Below are positions 35,715-43,750 of a DNA stretch of 64,000 bases, in pieces. The notes beneath the pieces were generated by a model, which ran no database searches, had not been told where the DNA came from, and worked only from the letters and a program-made list of their open reading frames with translations. Source of the DNA: DASQBT01 sp963746955 (GTDB lineage: Bacteria; Pseudomonadota; Gammaproteobacteria; Burkholderiales; Thiobacillaceae); NCBI GenBank assembly GCA_963746955.1, contig CAVVDR010000005.1, forward strand, positions 62,001 through 126,000, given 5' to 3'. The translations under genes were made by a program, and so were the position numbers. Position 1 is the first letter of the stretch, and each line of letters opens with the position of its first letter.

Positions 35715-36370
35715 ACGACCTTGAGTTTCTCACCTGGGTGCGCGGCCCCGGCTTGGGCATTGCCATCACAATTTTCCTGCTCGGTCTGATCTGGCGCCTG
35801 ATCGAGGTCTTTTCCCTGGGGCGCAAGAAGGATCTATCCGTTCCACGGCACCGTCCCGGCGCCTCCGGTTGGCACACCATTTTTCGCCGGTCGCTGTCCC
35901 ACGAGTTGCACGGTGCGGCCGCCTATGTGAGCTATGTGGGCGGCTATGTGTTTCACATTGGCTTCTTCATCGTCTTGTTACTGTTCGCGCCGCATATCCA
36001 GTTGTTCAAAAGCCTCCTGGGCTTGTCCTGGCCCGGTCTGCCATCGCGTCTGGTGGATTTCATCACGGTGATCACCATCCTTGCCATGGTCATGGTCCTG
36101 ATCGACAGGATCACCAAGAAGGTCAAGCGGTTTCTCTCCACTTTCGGCGACTATTTTGCCTGGACCCTCACCTTCCTGCCGGTGCTGACCGGCTGGATGG
36201 CCGTGCAGCACATGTTGCTGCCCTACACCCGGATGCTGGCGGTCCACATCCTGTGCGTGGAAATCTTTCTGATGTTCTTCCCCTTCACCAAGCTGCTGCA
36301 TGGCGCCACCACCTTCGGTGCCCGCTGGTACAACGGTAACGTCAACGGTCGAAAGGGAGTGCCGGTATGA
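35711..36370 (+). CDS. isp1: Isp1, NarI-like cytochrome b of Isp-type hydrogenase
   Basis: A 219-residue membrane protein with about five helices and the NarI/DsrM fold. Candidate haem ligands are His in LSHELHGAAAY, GGYVFHIGFF, MAVQHMLLPY and LAVHILCVEI. In Thiocapsa and Allochromatium the hynS-isp1-isp2-hynL order is established, with Isp1 linking the hydrogenase to the membrane. Overlaps hynS and isp2 by 4 bp each. Confidence 0.92.
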   Translation: MNDLEFLTWVRGPGLGIAITIFLLGLIWRLIEVFSLGRKKDLSVPRHRPGASGWHTIFRRSLSHELHGAAAYVSYVGGYVFHIGFFIVLLLFAPHIQLFKSLLGLSWPGLPSRLVDFITVITILAMVMVLIDRITKKVKRFLSTFGDYFAWTLTFLPVLTGWMAVQHMLLPYTRMLAVHILCVEIFLMFFPFTKLLHGATTFGARWYNGNVNGRKGVPV

Positions 36371-37635
36371 GTGCTTCGCTGGAAAGAGGCATCAATGTCC
36401 TCAAGGAAGTCATCGATGCACCGATCGCGAGCTATTTCGCAAGCTGTGTGCACTGCGGCATGTGCGCGGAAGCCTGCCTGTTCTATACCGAAACCGGTGA
36501 TCCGAAATACACCCCCATCCACAAGCTTGAACCGCTGCGTCGTATCTACAAGCAGGAATATACGATACTGGGCCGGCTAGCCAAGCTGATCGGGCTGGCC
36601 AAGGCCGTTACCGACGAGGAGTTGGAGGAATGGAAGGAGCTGGTCTACAACAGCTGTACCATGTGCGGACGCTGCTCCCTGGTCTGCCCCGTGGGCAACG
36701 ACATCGTCTACATGGTGCGCAAGTTCCGCGAAGGGATGGCGCTCTCCGGCCATGCCCCCCAAGACATCGTCAACGCCAGTCGGCGGACGATTGAGATCGG
36801 CAGTCCCATGGGCGTCAAGCTGCCCGCGGTAAAAGCCCAGATGGGCCACCTCCTGGCGGAGACCGGGCTGCAAGTGCCGCTGGACCAGGAGGGCGTCGAG
36901 TACATGGTGCTGCTCTCTTCCATGGAGATCATCAACTTTCCCGAGTACCTGGCTGCGATCGCAAAGATCATGAGGCAGGCGGAAAAGAGTTGGACGCTTT
37001 GCTCCACCGCCTTCGAGGCTACCAACAGCGGCATCCAGCTTGGTGTGTCGGACCTTGCCGCCACCATCGTGTCGCGCGTCGTGGAGGGCGCCGAACGCCT
37101 CAAGGTCAAGACCGTCATCAGCCCAGAATGCGGTCATGCCTACACAGCACTGCGCTGGGAAGGACCCAATCTCATCGGCCGGCCCTACAATTTCAAGGTG
37201 CAGCACGTTCTGGAAGTGTTGGATGAATTGCGCGGCCAGGGACTGCTGAAGACAGAAGGCTTCGAAGAGGATCGGCTGACCTTTCACGATCCCTGTCAGC
37301 TGGTGCGTCGCGGCGGCGTCATCGAGCAGCCGCGCACCCTGATGAACATGGTCGCGAAGAATTTCGTTGACATGCCGGACCCGGGCAAGCTGAACTGGTG
37401 CTGCGGCGGCGGCGGCGGAACCAGCGCAATCGAGGACGCCAGGGAGCTCCGCCTGGAAGCCTTCAAGCGCAAGAAGTCCCAGTTGGAAACGGTCAGACCG
37501 GACCGCATGGTCACGGCTTGCGCCAACTGCCGCATCGTCCTGGAAGAGGGCTTGGAGCATTACCAGATGGACATCCCGGTGGTGGGTCTGACCGAAATCA
37601 TCGCCGAGCATCTGCCGGAACCCGTCAAGTCCTGA
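36367..37635 (+). CDS. isp2: Isp2, HdrB/HdrC-like iron-sulfur protein
   Basis: A 422-residue protein resembling fused heterodisulfide-reductase subunits C and B. The HdrC-like part has two 4Fe-4S motifs (SCVHCGMCAEACLF and SCTMCGRCSLVCPV). The HdrB-like part has CCG-type motifs (HDPCQLVRRGG, LNWCCGGGGGTSA, TACANCRIVLEEG). It is predicted cytoplasmic, so with Isp1 it could carry electrons across the membrane. It lies 18 bp before the next gene. Confidence 0.93.
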   Translation: MSASLERGINVLKEVIDAPIASYFASCVHCGMCAEACLFYTETGDPKYTPIHKLEPLRRIYKQEYTILGRLAKLIGLAKAVTDEELEEWKELVYNSCTMCGRCSLVCPVGNDIVYMVRKFREGMALSGHAPQDIVNASRRTIEIGSPMGVKLPAVKAQMGHLLAETGLQVPLDQEGVEYMVLLSSMEIINFPEYLAAIAKIMRQAEKSWTLCSTAFEATNSGIQLGVSDLAATIVSRVVEGAERLKVKTVISPECGHAYTALRWEGPNLIGRPYNFKVQHVLEVLDELRGQGLLKTEGFEEDRLTFHDPCQLVRRGGVIEQPRTLMNMVAKNFVDMPDPGKLNWCCGGGGGTSAIEDARELRLEAFKRKKSQLETVRPDRMVTACANCRIVLEEGLEHYQMDIPVVGLTEIIAEHLPEPVKS

Positions 37636-37653
37636 TCGGCTGGAGAGACAAAC

Positions 37654-38100
37654 ATGGCAATCAGCAACGACAGCGAATTCAAGGCGGCAATGAGCACGCT
37701 CTCGCCGGACCGCCAGCGCCTCGCGGCAGCCCGCCTTGTGGCAAATGTGCTGCCATTGTGCAAGGATCCGCGCATCAAAGGTGCAGTGACCGCAGCCAGG
37801 CGGGAGGACATCACCGATGCCGAGCTTGCGGCCATGTACCAAGCGGCAAAGGCCGCCAGCGTGGATAGCTACACTGAGTGCGGCAGGGAATGCGACTGGA
37901 ACAATCAGGCTGGACACTTCGTCGCGCTGGCAGCGCTCTCCTGTGTGATGCCCGCCAGGGAGGGCGCCAATCTGTGCTGGGAGGCCGCCATGCAGGCACG
38001 CATGGCCCGCACCTTCGAGACCATCGCGGCGGGGGCGGGCACGGAAAACCACGAGGCAGACGCCCAGTATCGAATCCTGGCCGAATTTCTCAAGCAGTGA
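37654..38100 (+). CDS. Unrecognised protein encoded between isp2 and hynL
   Basis: A 148-residue soluble, largely helical protein with no signal peptide. Cys residues occur in PLCKDPR, SYTECGRECDWNN, ALSCVMPA and GANLCWEAA, enough for a cluster or metal site. The start ATG has GGAGAG 9 bases upstream. It sits inside the hyn operon, 18 bp after isp2 and 10 bp before hynL, so it must be co-expressed with the hydrogenase. I do not recognise the family; an assembly or electron-transfer role is only inferred from position. Confidence 0.8.
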   Translation: MAISNDSEFKAAMSTLSPDRQRLAAARLVANVLPLCKDPRIKGAVTAARREDITDAELAAMYQAAKAASVDSYTECGRECDWNNQAGHFVALAALSCVMPAREGANLCWEAAMQARMARTFETIAAGAGTENHEADAQYRILAEFLKQ

Positions 38101-38110
38101 GGGAAACGCC

Positions 38111-39886
38111 ATGACCACCGCACAGCGCGTCGTTGTCGACCCCATTACCCGGATCGAGGGCCACCTGCGCATCGAGGCAGCCACCGACGAGGCCGGGAAG
38201 ATCACCCAGGCCTACTCTGCCGGCACCATGGTGCGCGGCATCGAAATCATCCTGCGCGGCCGCGACCCACGCGACGCCTGGGCTTTCGCCCAGCGCATTT
38301 GCGGCGTCTGCACGCTGGTGCATGGCATCGCATCAGTGCGCTCGGTGGAGGATGCACTCAAGATCGAGATCCCGCACAACGCCGAACTGATCCGCAACCT
38401 GATGATCGGGGCGCAGTATGTGCACGACCATGTCATGCACTTTTATCACCTGCATGCGCTGGACTGGGTGGATGTGGTATCCGCCCTGAAGGCCGACCCC
38501 AAGGTCACCTCTGAGCTCGCGCAAAGCATCAGTCACTGGTCCAAATCCTCGCCGGGCTATTTCGAGGACACCCAAAAGCGGCTCAAGGACTTTGTCGAGT
38601 CAGGCCAGTTGGGAATATTCGCCAATGGCTATTGGGGCCACCCGGCTTACAAGCTGCCGCCTGAAGCCAACCTGATGGCAGTCGCTCATTATCTGGAAGC
38701 CCTGGCCTGGCAACGCGACGTGGCCAAGCTGCACACCATCTTCGGTGGCAAGAATCCGCATCCCAATTTTGTTGTGGGCGGCGTACCCAGTGCGATCAGT
38801 GTCCACCCCCAACAAGTCGGAGGTGCAGGCGCGAATATCGGCGGCGGCCAGGACGCGACGGCGGTGAATATCATCGGCCTGCAAACGGTGCAGAACATCA
38901 TCAAGCAGATGCAGCAATTCGTCGACCAGGTCTATGTGCCCGACACGCTGGCCATCGCCTCCTTCTACAAGGACTGGGGGGCGCGCGGCGAAGGTCTGGG
39001 CAATTTCCTGTGCTTTGGCGACTTCCCGTCAAAAAGCATCATGGACACGGATTCATTGATGATTCCGCGCGGCGTGATCCTCAACCGCGACCTGTCCACC
39101 ATCCACCCCATCGACCTGAATGCCGACGGCGAGATTCAGGAATTCGTCGCTCACTCCTGGTACAAATACCACGATGGCGACGCAAGAGGCCTGCACCCCT
39201 ACAAGGGCGAGACCGAACTCAACTACACCGGGCCCCAATCTCCCTACAAGTATCTGGACGTGGACGCCAAGTATTCCTGGCTCAAGTCGCCGCGATGGAA
39301 GGGCAAGGCGATGGAAGTGGGCCCACTGGCGCGGGTGCTGATGCTCTATGCCAAGGGCCACGAGCAAACCAAGGAACTGGTCGGAATGACGCTCAAGCAA
39401 CTGGACATACCGGTGCAGGCGCTCTATTCAACGCTGGGCCGCACTGCCGCGCGCACCCTGGAAACCAAGATCATCGCCGACTCCATGCAGGGCTGGTATG
39501 ACCAGCTCATGGCCAACATCAAGGCGGGCGACGTTCGCACCTTCAACGAAAAAAACTGGGATCCGTCTACCTGGCCCAGTCAGGCCCAGGGAGTGGGTCT
39601 CATGGAAGCACCGCGCGGAGGACTGTCGCACTGGATCGTTATCGAGGATGGCCGCATCGCCAACTACCAGGCCGTGGTGCCCAGCACCTGGAACGCCGGC
39701 CCGCGCGACCCTTCCAGCCAGCCGGGCGCCTATGAGGCTGCCCTGCAGGACAACCACGTGCTGTACGACCCCAAGCGGCCGATCGAGATTCTCCGCACCA
39801 TCCACAGCTTCGACCCCTGCATCGCCTGTGCGGTCCACGTCACCGACCCGGACGGCGAAGAACTGGTGAAAGTCAACGTATGCTGA
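38111..39886 (+). CDS. hynL: [NiFe] hydrogenase large subunit, Isp-type
   Basis: A 591-residue catalytic subunit. The Ni-Fe site Cys pairs are RICGVCTLVH (N-terminal) and DPCIACAVH (C-terminal). Processing after the final His would remove the tail VTDPDGEELVKVNVC. Other conserved segments are VDPITRIEGHLRIEA and RGRDPRDAWAF. It is the last gene of the operon and pairs with HynS; its protease is probably the first gene of the operon. A hairpin lies directly after the stop. Confidence 0.96.
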   Translation: MTTAQRVVVDPITRIEGHLRIEAATDEAGKITQAYSAGTMVRGIEIILRGRDPRDAWAFAQRICGVCTLVHGIASVRSVEDALKIEIPHNAELIRNLMIGAQYVHDHVMHFYHLHALDWVDVVSALKADPKVTSELAQSISHWSKSSPGYFEDTQKRLKDFVESGQLGIFANGYWGHPAYKLPPEANLMAVAHYLEALAWQRDVAKLHTIFGGKNPHPNFVVGGVPSAISVHPQQVGGAGANIGGGQDATAVNIIGLQTVQNIIKQMQQFVDQVYVPDTLAIASFYKDWGARGEGLGNFLCFGDFPSKSIMDTDSLMIPRGVILNRDLSTIHPIDLNADGEIQEFVAHSWYKYHDGDARGLHPYKGETELNYTGPQSPYKYLDVDAKYSWLKSPRWKGKAMEVGPLARVLMLYAKGHEQTKELVGMTLKQLDIPVQALYSTLGRTAARTLETKIIADSMQGWYDQLMANIKAGDVRTFNEKNWDPSTWPSQAQGVGLMEAPRGGLSHWIVIEDGRIANYQAVVPSTWNAGPRDPSSQPGAYEAALQDNHVLYDPKRPIEILRTIHSFDPCIACAVHVTDPDGEELVKVNVC

Positions 39887-39905
39887 TCGCAGGCTGGGCT
39901 GCGAT
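39886..39905 (+). terminator. Hairpin immediately after hynL
   Basis: ATCGCAG (39886-39892) pairs perfectly with CTGCGAT (39899-39905) around a GCTGGG loop. It begins within the hynL stop codon. There is no T run, so it may be a weak terminator or transcript-stabilising structure between the hyn operon and the ATPase genes. Confidence 0.4.
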
Positions 39906-39987
39906 AGAATCAGGGCCATCGACTGGCTCGTCTCAACCGCGGCTGGTGCTTGACTTGTGCTAGATAGAATCTGAGGGGCGAAATAAC

Positions 39988-40305
39988 ATGGAAGACGTGA
40001 TCAGTCGCCTGCTGGCTGCGGAACTTAAGGCCGAAGCAATTGTTGGCGAGGCCAACAGCCGGAGGGAAGCGTTGATCAATGACGCCCGGGAGAAAGCCCA
40101 GTTGATGGAACAGCAATTCGAAACCAACCGCGATCAACTGCGTGCGCCCTTCCTCAAGGAAGCCGAAGGGCGGGCCAGAGAGGCAGTGGCCGAGCTTAAC
40201 CGGAAATACCTGGATCGCCAGCGCAATCTAAGGGAACTGGCCGCCCGACACGAGCAGGCGGCGACTGCGGCTGCGCTTGCATTGATTCTGGATCCTGGGC
40301 GCTAG
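39988..40305 (+). CDS. V-type ATPase peripheral-stalk G/H-like subunit
   Basis: A 105-residue, almost wholly helical protein rich in Glu, Arg and Ala (EAIVGEANSRREALINDAREKA, AREAVAELNRKYLDRQ). This matches the G/H (AhaH) peripheral-stalk subunit of A/V-type ATPases. The assignment rests on composition and on subunit C following 19 bp downstream. GAGGGG lies 8 bases before the ATG. The remaining ATPase genes resume at 57.6 kb. Confidence 0.75.
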   Translation: MEDVISRLLAAELKAEAIVGEANSRREALINDAREKAQLMEQQFETNRDQLRAPFLKEAEGRAREAVAELNRKYLDRQRNLRELAARHEQAATAAALALILDPGR

Positions 40306-40324
40306 GTCACGCGAGTTTGATCAC

Positions 40325-41365
40325 TTGCCCCGTTCCGCGCACGCTTATCTCAATACCCGCGTCAGCCTCTTTACCAGTCAGCTATGGCCCGCAGAGGCGT
40401 TGAACAAGTTGCTCGACCAGCCGCCTGAAACAGTGCGAGATGCTCTCAAGGCTCATGGGCTAGGCTTTCTCGCCCCTGGCCATTACACGACAGACACTCT
40501 CTCGCTGGAAACCCAGATCACAATCAAACTACTGGACGAAGCCCGCATTCTTCTACGCCCGCTGCAAGGAGCCGAACGACAGTTTCTGCTCCACTGGCTC
40601 GAGCGCTTTGAACTCTCCAATATCAAGACCCTCATTCGCGCCAAACTCGTGCAGGAAAAGGCCGCCACGATCACACCGCGGCTGGTGAATCTGGGTCCCT
40701 TTGCCCGTCTGGATCTGACTTCCCTGGTCCACGCGGAAGATGTGGATGAGCTGTTGCGCCGCCTTGAAACAAGCCCCTACGGCCTCATTGCGCGCAATGT
40801 CCGGCTGGCGTTTGAACAAAGTCGCGATCCCTTCATGCTGGATGCCAGGCTCGATCGAACCTATTACGAAAGTCTGGCGCAACAGGCCCGAGCCCTTGAA
40901 AGTGAAGTGGGAAAGTCGCTGCAGACGCTGATGGCAGGGCTGATTGACCCGATCAATCTGGTCTGGCTGCTGCGTTTCCGTTTCAACTATAACCTGCCTC
41001 CTGCCCAAGTCTATTATCTGCTGCCGGGCAAAGGCTACCGGCTGCCGGATACAGTGCTGCAGAAACTGGTTGCCCTTGACAGCCTGGAGGCCGTACTGCA
41101 AGCCCTTCCGCCTGCGTTGAAAGGAATCACCGGCACTGTCCGCGACATCCCGGAAGTCTTCATGCGCCTGCAACAGGCTGCGGCCATTACCGCGCGCAAG
41201 GTCGTCGGCTCGCAGAACCATGCGTTGACCCGTTGTTTTGCCTATCTGATTTTGCGCGAGCACGATCTGCGCAGGGCACGGGCGGTGAGCAGAGGCTATT
41301 ATCTCGGCCTGAGCACCAACAACATGCGAGCAGCGTTGGGCCCCGCCAAACCAGAACCCACCTAA
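40325..41365 (+). CDS. A/V-type ATPase subunit C
   Basis: A 346-residue subunit of the C/d (AC39) family that joins the rotor to the membrane ring. Helical family segments are SAHAYLNTRVSLFTSQLW, LLHWLERFELSNIKTLIRAK and RFRFNYNLPPAQVYYLLPG. CFAYLILREHDLRRARAVSRGY follows. The start is TTG at 40325. It follows the G/H-like gene closely and is the last ATPase gene before the ~16-kb interruption. Confidence 0.85.
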   Translation: MPRSAHAYLNTRVSLFTSQLWPAEALNKLLDQPPETVRDALKAHGLGFLAPGHYTTDTLSLETQITIKLLDEARILLRPLQGAERQFLLHWLERFELSNIKTLIRAKLVQEKAATITPRLVNLGPFARLDLTSLVHAEDVDELLRRLETSPYGLIARNVRLAFEQSRDPFMLDARLDRTYYESLAQQARALESEVGKSLQTLMAGLIDPINLVWLLRFRFNYNLPPAQVYYLLPGKGYRLPDTVLQKLVALDSLEAVLQALPPALKGITGTVRDIPEVFMRLQQAAAITARKVVGSQNHALTRCFAYLILREHDLRRARAVSRGYYLGLSTNNMRAALGPAKPEPT

Positions 41366-41445
41366 CCCAGTGGACTTGGAGCCTCCTGTGGAGCGGCGAG
41401 GAGATGGGCATAAACACGAGGTATAGTTCGTCCAGCCTCCACAGT

Positions 41446-41909
41446 TCATTGTTCCGTCACCGTGCCAGACGACGCAGTTTTCCTACCGCCGCACCTTATA
41501 CGGAGTCGGACTGAGCCACTTGTGGTCTGGGCTTGCGCTGCCGGAAGGCCGGCTGTCCGAAGATTCGCTGGCGACGTGCCCTCCCAGGGCAACGCCATGG
41601 CGCTGGCGCGAGTGATCGGAAAGCATCTTGCCGTCCCAGATAATGGCCAGCGTGGCCAAATTCCCCGGGGTCGCGTCGCAAGTTGCGCACCAGCGCCGCC
41701 CACAGTTTCTTATCTAGCACTGTCGGCCGGCCCCAACAATCACCTTTGCGCGTCTCCTCAAGCCTGCGGGTTTCGAACCGCTTGACCCAGCGTCGCACCG
41801 TGCGCCTATCTTCGCCAAACAACTCGGCAGCTTGCTGGCAGCTTTGGCCGCTAGTAACCAGCAGCAAACCATGGCGCCGATGGTCATAGCGCGCCTCATC
41901 GGAGCACAT
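41446..41909 (-). mobile_element. IS630-type transposase remnant
   Basis: The frame at 41496-41909 reads as the N-terminal helix-turn-helix region of an IS630-family transposase (HGLLLVTSGQSCQQAAELFGEDRRTVRRWVKRF, in part; then RRLEETRKGDCWGRPTVL). After NLRRDPGEFGHAGH the frame is lost. Matching sequence continues in another frame (MALPWEGTS and onward) to ~41446. The catalytic DDE part is missing. No terminal inverted repeats could be found by eye. It marks the left edge of the segment that separates the two halves of the ATPase locus. Confidence 0.75.
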
Positions 41910-41933
41910 TCTCCTGTTGGATGGAGATTCGCA

Positions 41934-42161
41934 TCACTTCAGGTTCAGTAATTGCCAGCTTTCCCATGACCGCACCTCCACAACTAATGAGCGGTCATCC
42001 GTATCGTTCAATAATGCAGGATTACTTGTGGCGCGATGTTTGGGATCATTGATTTCCATGATGTATCGCTCGCCATCATCGAGAATGCCCCAGGGGAATA
42101 CTCGGGTATCTGGCGGCTGGAAGCAGACCGTGCATTGAACAAAATTCTTGACGACGGTCAA
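41934..42161 (-). CDS. Possible small protein, unknown
   Basis: A 75-codon frame with no recognised domain (FQPPDTRVFPWGILDDGERY, then INDPKHRATSNPALL). Composition is compatible with a small soluble protein or a gene fragment. It lies beside the transposase remnant. I see no strong ribosome-binding site. Confidence 0.25.
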   Translation of the reverse strand: MTVVKNFVQCTVCFQPPDTRVFPWGILDDGERYIMEINDPKHRATSNPALLNDTDDRSLVVEVRSWESWQLLNLK

Positions 42162-42649
42162 TATTCTCTCGCAGTTGGGTACTGCACTTTATGATTACTT
42201 TTACTTAATCTTCATTATGAATTTCAACTTGAAGTGAAAAAGGTTAAGCCCCGTTGAACGTGCTCATCCTTCAACCTATTGGGAGGGTCGATCTTGTGGG
42301 ATGCGCTGCGAGTCACGCCTCGAGAGCATCCAAGGCCCAGCGGCAGGAGGCCCCCTTGGAGGAGCCACTAGCTTGACGCGGACCTTTGCATCCTTCCCTG
42401 ATGCATGTCCGCAGTCTCTTGGCTTTTCAATGTCATTGTCATGAATTGGAGCCTTGACAAAAGGATGCGCCCATCTAAAAATAAAAACTGGTGCCTGCCT
42501 TCAAGGGAGTACCTATGCGCCAAGGGTGTGGGTCCTCATGGACTGCAGACAAAACGGCGCCGATAGGACCGTATTTCTAGAATTGAAACCTTGCCTGTAG
42601 TCTAATTTGTTCGCGTTTCAAGCGGACAGGGTGACAAAAGGAGGCCCAA
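42162..42649. promoter_or_regulatory. Upstream region of hydrogenase 2 with a candidate sigma-70 promoter
   Basis: No gene is supported. TTGACA at 42454-42459 and TAAAAA at 42476-42481 are 16 bases apart, a reasonable -35/-10 pair about 165 bp before hupS. AAAGGAGG lies 6 bases before the hupS ATG. I looked for a -24/-12 (sigma-54) element, common for uptake hydrogenases, and did not find a clear one. Confidence 0.4.
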
Positions 42650-43750
42650 ATGCTCGCCGACAGCTTGACGGACGAACTTCAATACCGCGGTATTTCCCGT
42701 CGTGAGTTCCTCGGATTTTGCGCTTCGATGGCTGCCGTTCTGGGGCTGCCCGCGACAGCCCGCCGCGCGATCGCCGAGGCAATAGAAAACGAGCCCAAAC
42801 CTGTCTTGGTCTGGCTTGAATTCCAGGACTGCGCCGGTAACACTGAATCGTTTTTGAGGGCGAGCCATCCGACGGTCGCCGATCTCATCCTGGATTCGAT
42901 TTCCCTCAACTATCACGAAACGCTCATGGCTGCGGCCGGGCACCAGGCCGAGGACGCGCTGACGCAGACCGTCAAGGCCAATGCGGGCAAGTACATCGCT
43001 CTGGTCGAGGGGTCCGTTCCGACGGGCGCCGATGGCGCCTATTGCACCATAGGCGGCAAGTCCGCCCTTCAGATCGCGCGCGATGTCTGCGGAGGCGCCG
43101 CGGCGACAATCGCGGTAGGCACCTGCGCGTCGTTTGGCGGCATCCCCGCGGCGCGCCCCAATCCTACGGGAGCGCTGTCGGTTGCCGACGCGGTGCCTGG
43201 TCTGAAGAACCTCATCCACATGTCGGCGTGTCCGGCCAACGCGGAGAACATCACCGCGCTCATCGTCTATTACATGACGTTGAAGCGCTGGCCGCCGCTT
43301 GACCAGTATCGGCGTCCTCTATTCGCCTATGGCAAGACCATACACGACAACTGCGAGCGGCGTGCCCATTTCGATGCCGGCCAATATGTGGAAGCCTGGG
43401 GCGACGAGGCGCATCGCCACGGCCATTGTCTCTACAAGATGGGTTGCAAAGGGCCGGCGACGTCGCAGAACTGTCCAGTGGTGAAGTGGAATGAAGGCAC
43501 CAATTGGCCGATCGGATGCGGCCATCCCTGCATCGGGTGCGCCGAACCGAATTTCTGGGACACGATGACGCCTTTCTACGGGCGGCTTCCCGATGTGGTC
43601 GGCTTCAACGCCGGCAAGTGGATCGACCCTGTTGGCTTGGGTCTCACCGGTCTGGTGGCGGCAGCGGCGGCATTCCATGGCGTCGGCGAGGTCGTGCGAC
43701 ATCGCATGGGCAAGACACCTTCAATCGAAGACGAAGCGGAGACTGAGTAA
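42650..43750 (+). CDS. hupS: Second [NiFe] hydrogenase small subunit, with a non-Cys proximal-cluster position
   Basis: A 366-residue Tat-exported subunit (SRREFLGF). The proximal motif reads FQDCAGNTES, coded TGC GCC GGT AAC, so the second Cys of the usual CxxC pair is Asn. The other proximal Cys are present (GTCASFGG; SACPANAEN). Distal (TIHDNC, HCLYKMGC) and medial (NCPVVKWN, HPCIGC) ligands are intact. A C-terminal helix (GLGLTGLVAAAAAFHGV) provides the anchor. Overlaps hupL by 1 bp. The Asn implies a three-Cys or Asn-ligated proximal cluster. Related non-Cys ligation by Asp is known for the actinobacterial-type enzyme of Ralstonia. Confidence 0.93.
   Translation: MLADSLTDELQYRGISRREFLGFCASMAAVLGLPATARRAIAEAIENEPKPVLVWLEFQDCAGNTESFLRASHPTVADLILDSISLNYHETLMAAAGHQAEDALTQTVKANAGKYIALVEGSVPTGADGAYCTIGGKSALQIARDVCGGAAATIAVGTCASFGGIPAARPNPTGALSVADAVPGLKNLIHMSACPANAENITALIVYYMTLKRWPPLDQYRRPLFAYGKTIHDNCERRAHFDAGQYVEAWGDEAHRHGHCLYKMGCKGPATSQNCPVVKWNEGTNWPIGCGHPCIGCAEPNFWDTMTPFYGRLPDVVGFNAGKWIDPVGLGLTGLVAAAAAFHGVGEVVRHRMGKTPSIEDEAETE

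Noticed and set aside
36577..38205. A 542-codon minus-strand frame opposite isp2 and hynL
   Set aside because: No family character; the plus strand carries well-supported hydrogenase genes with all motifs.
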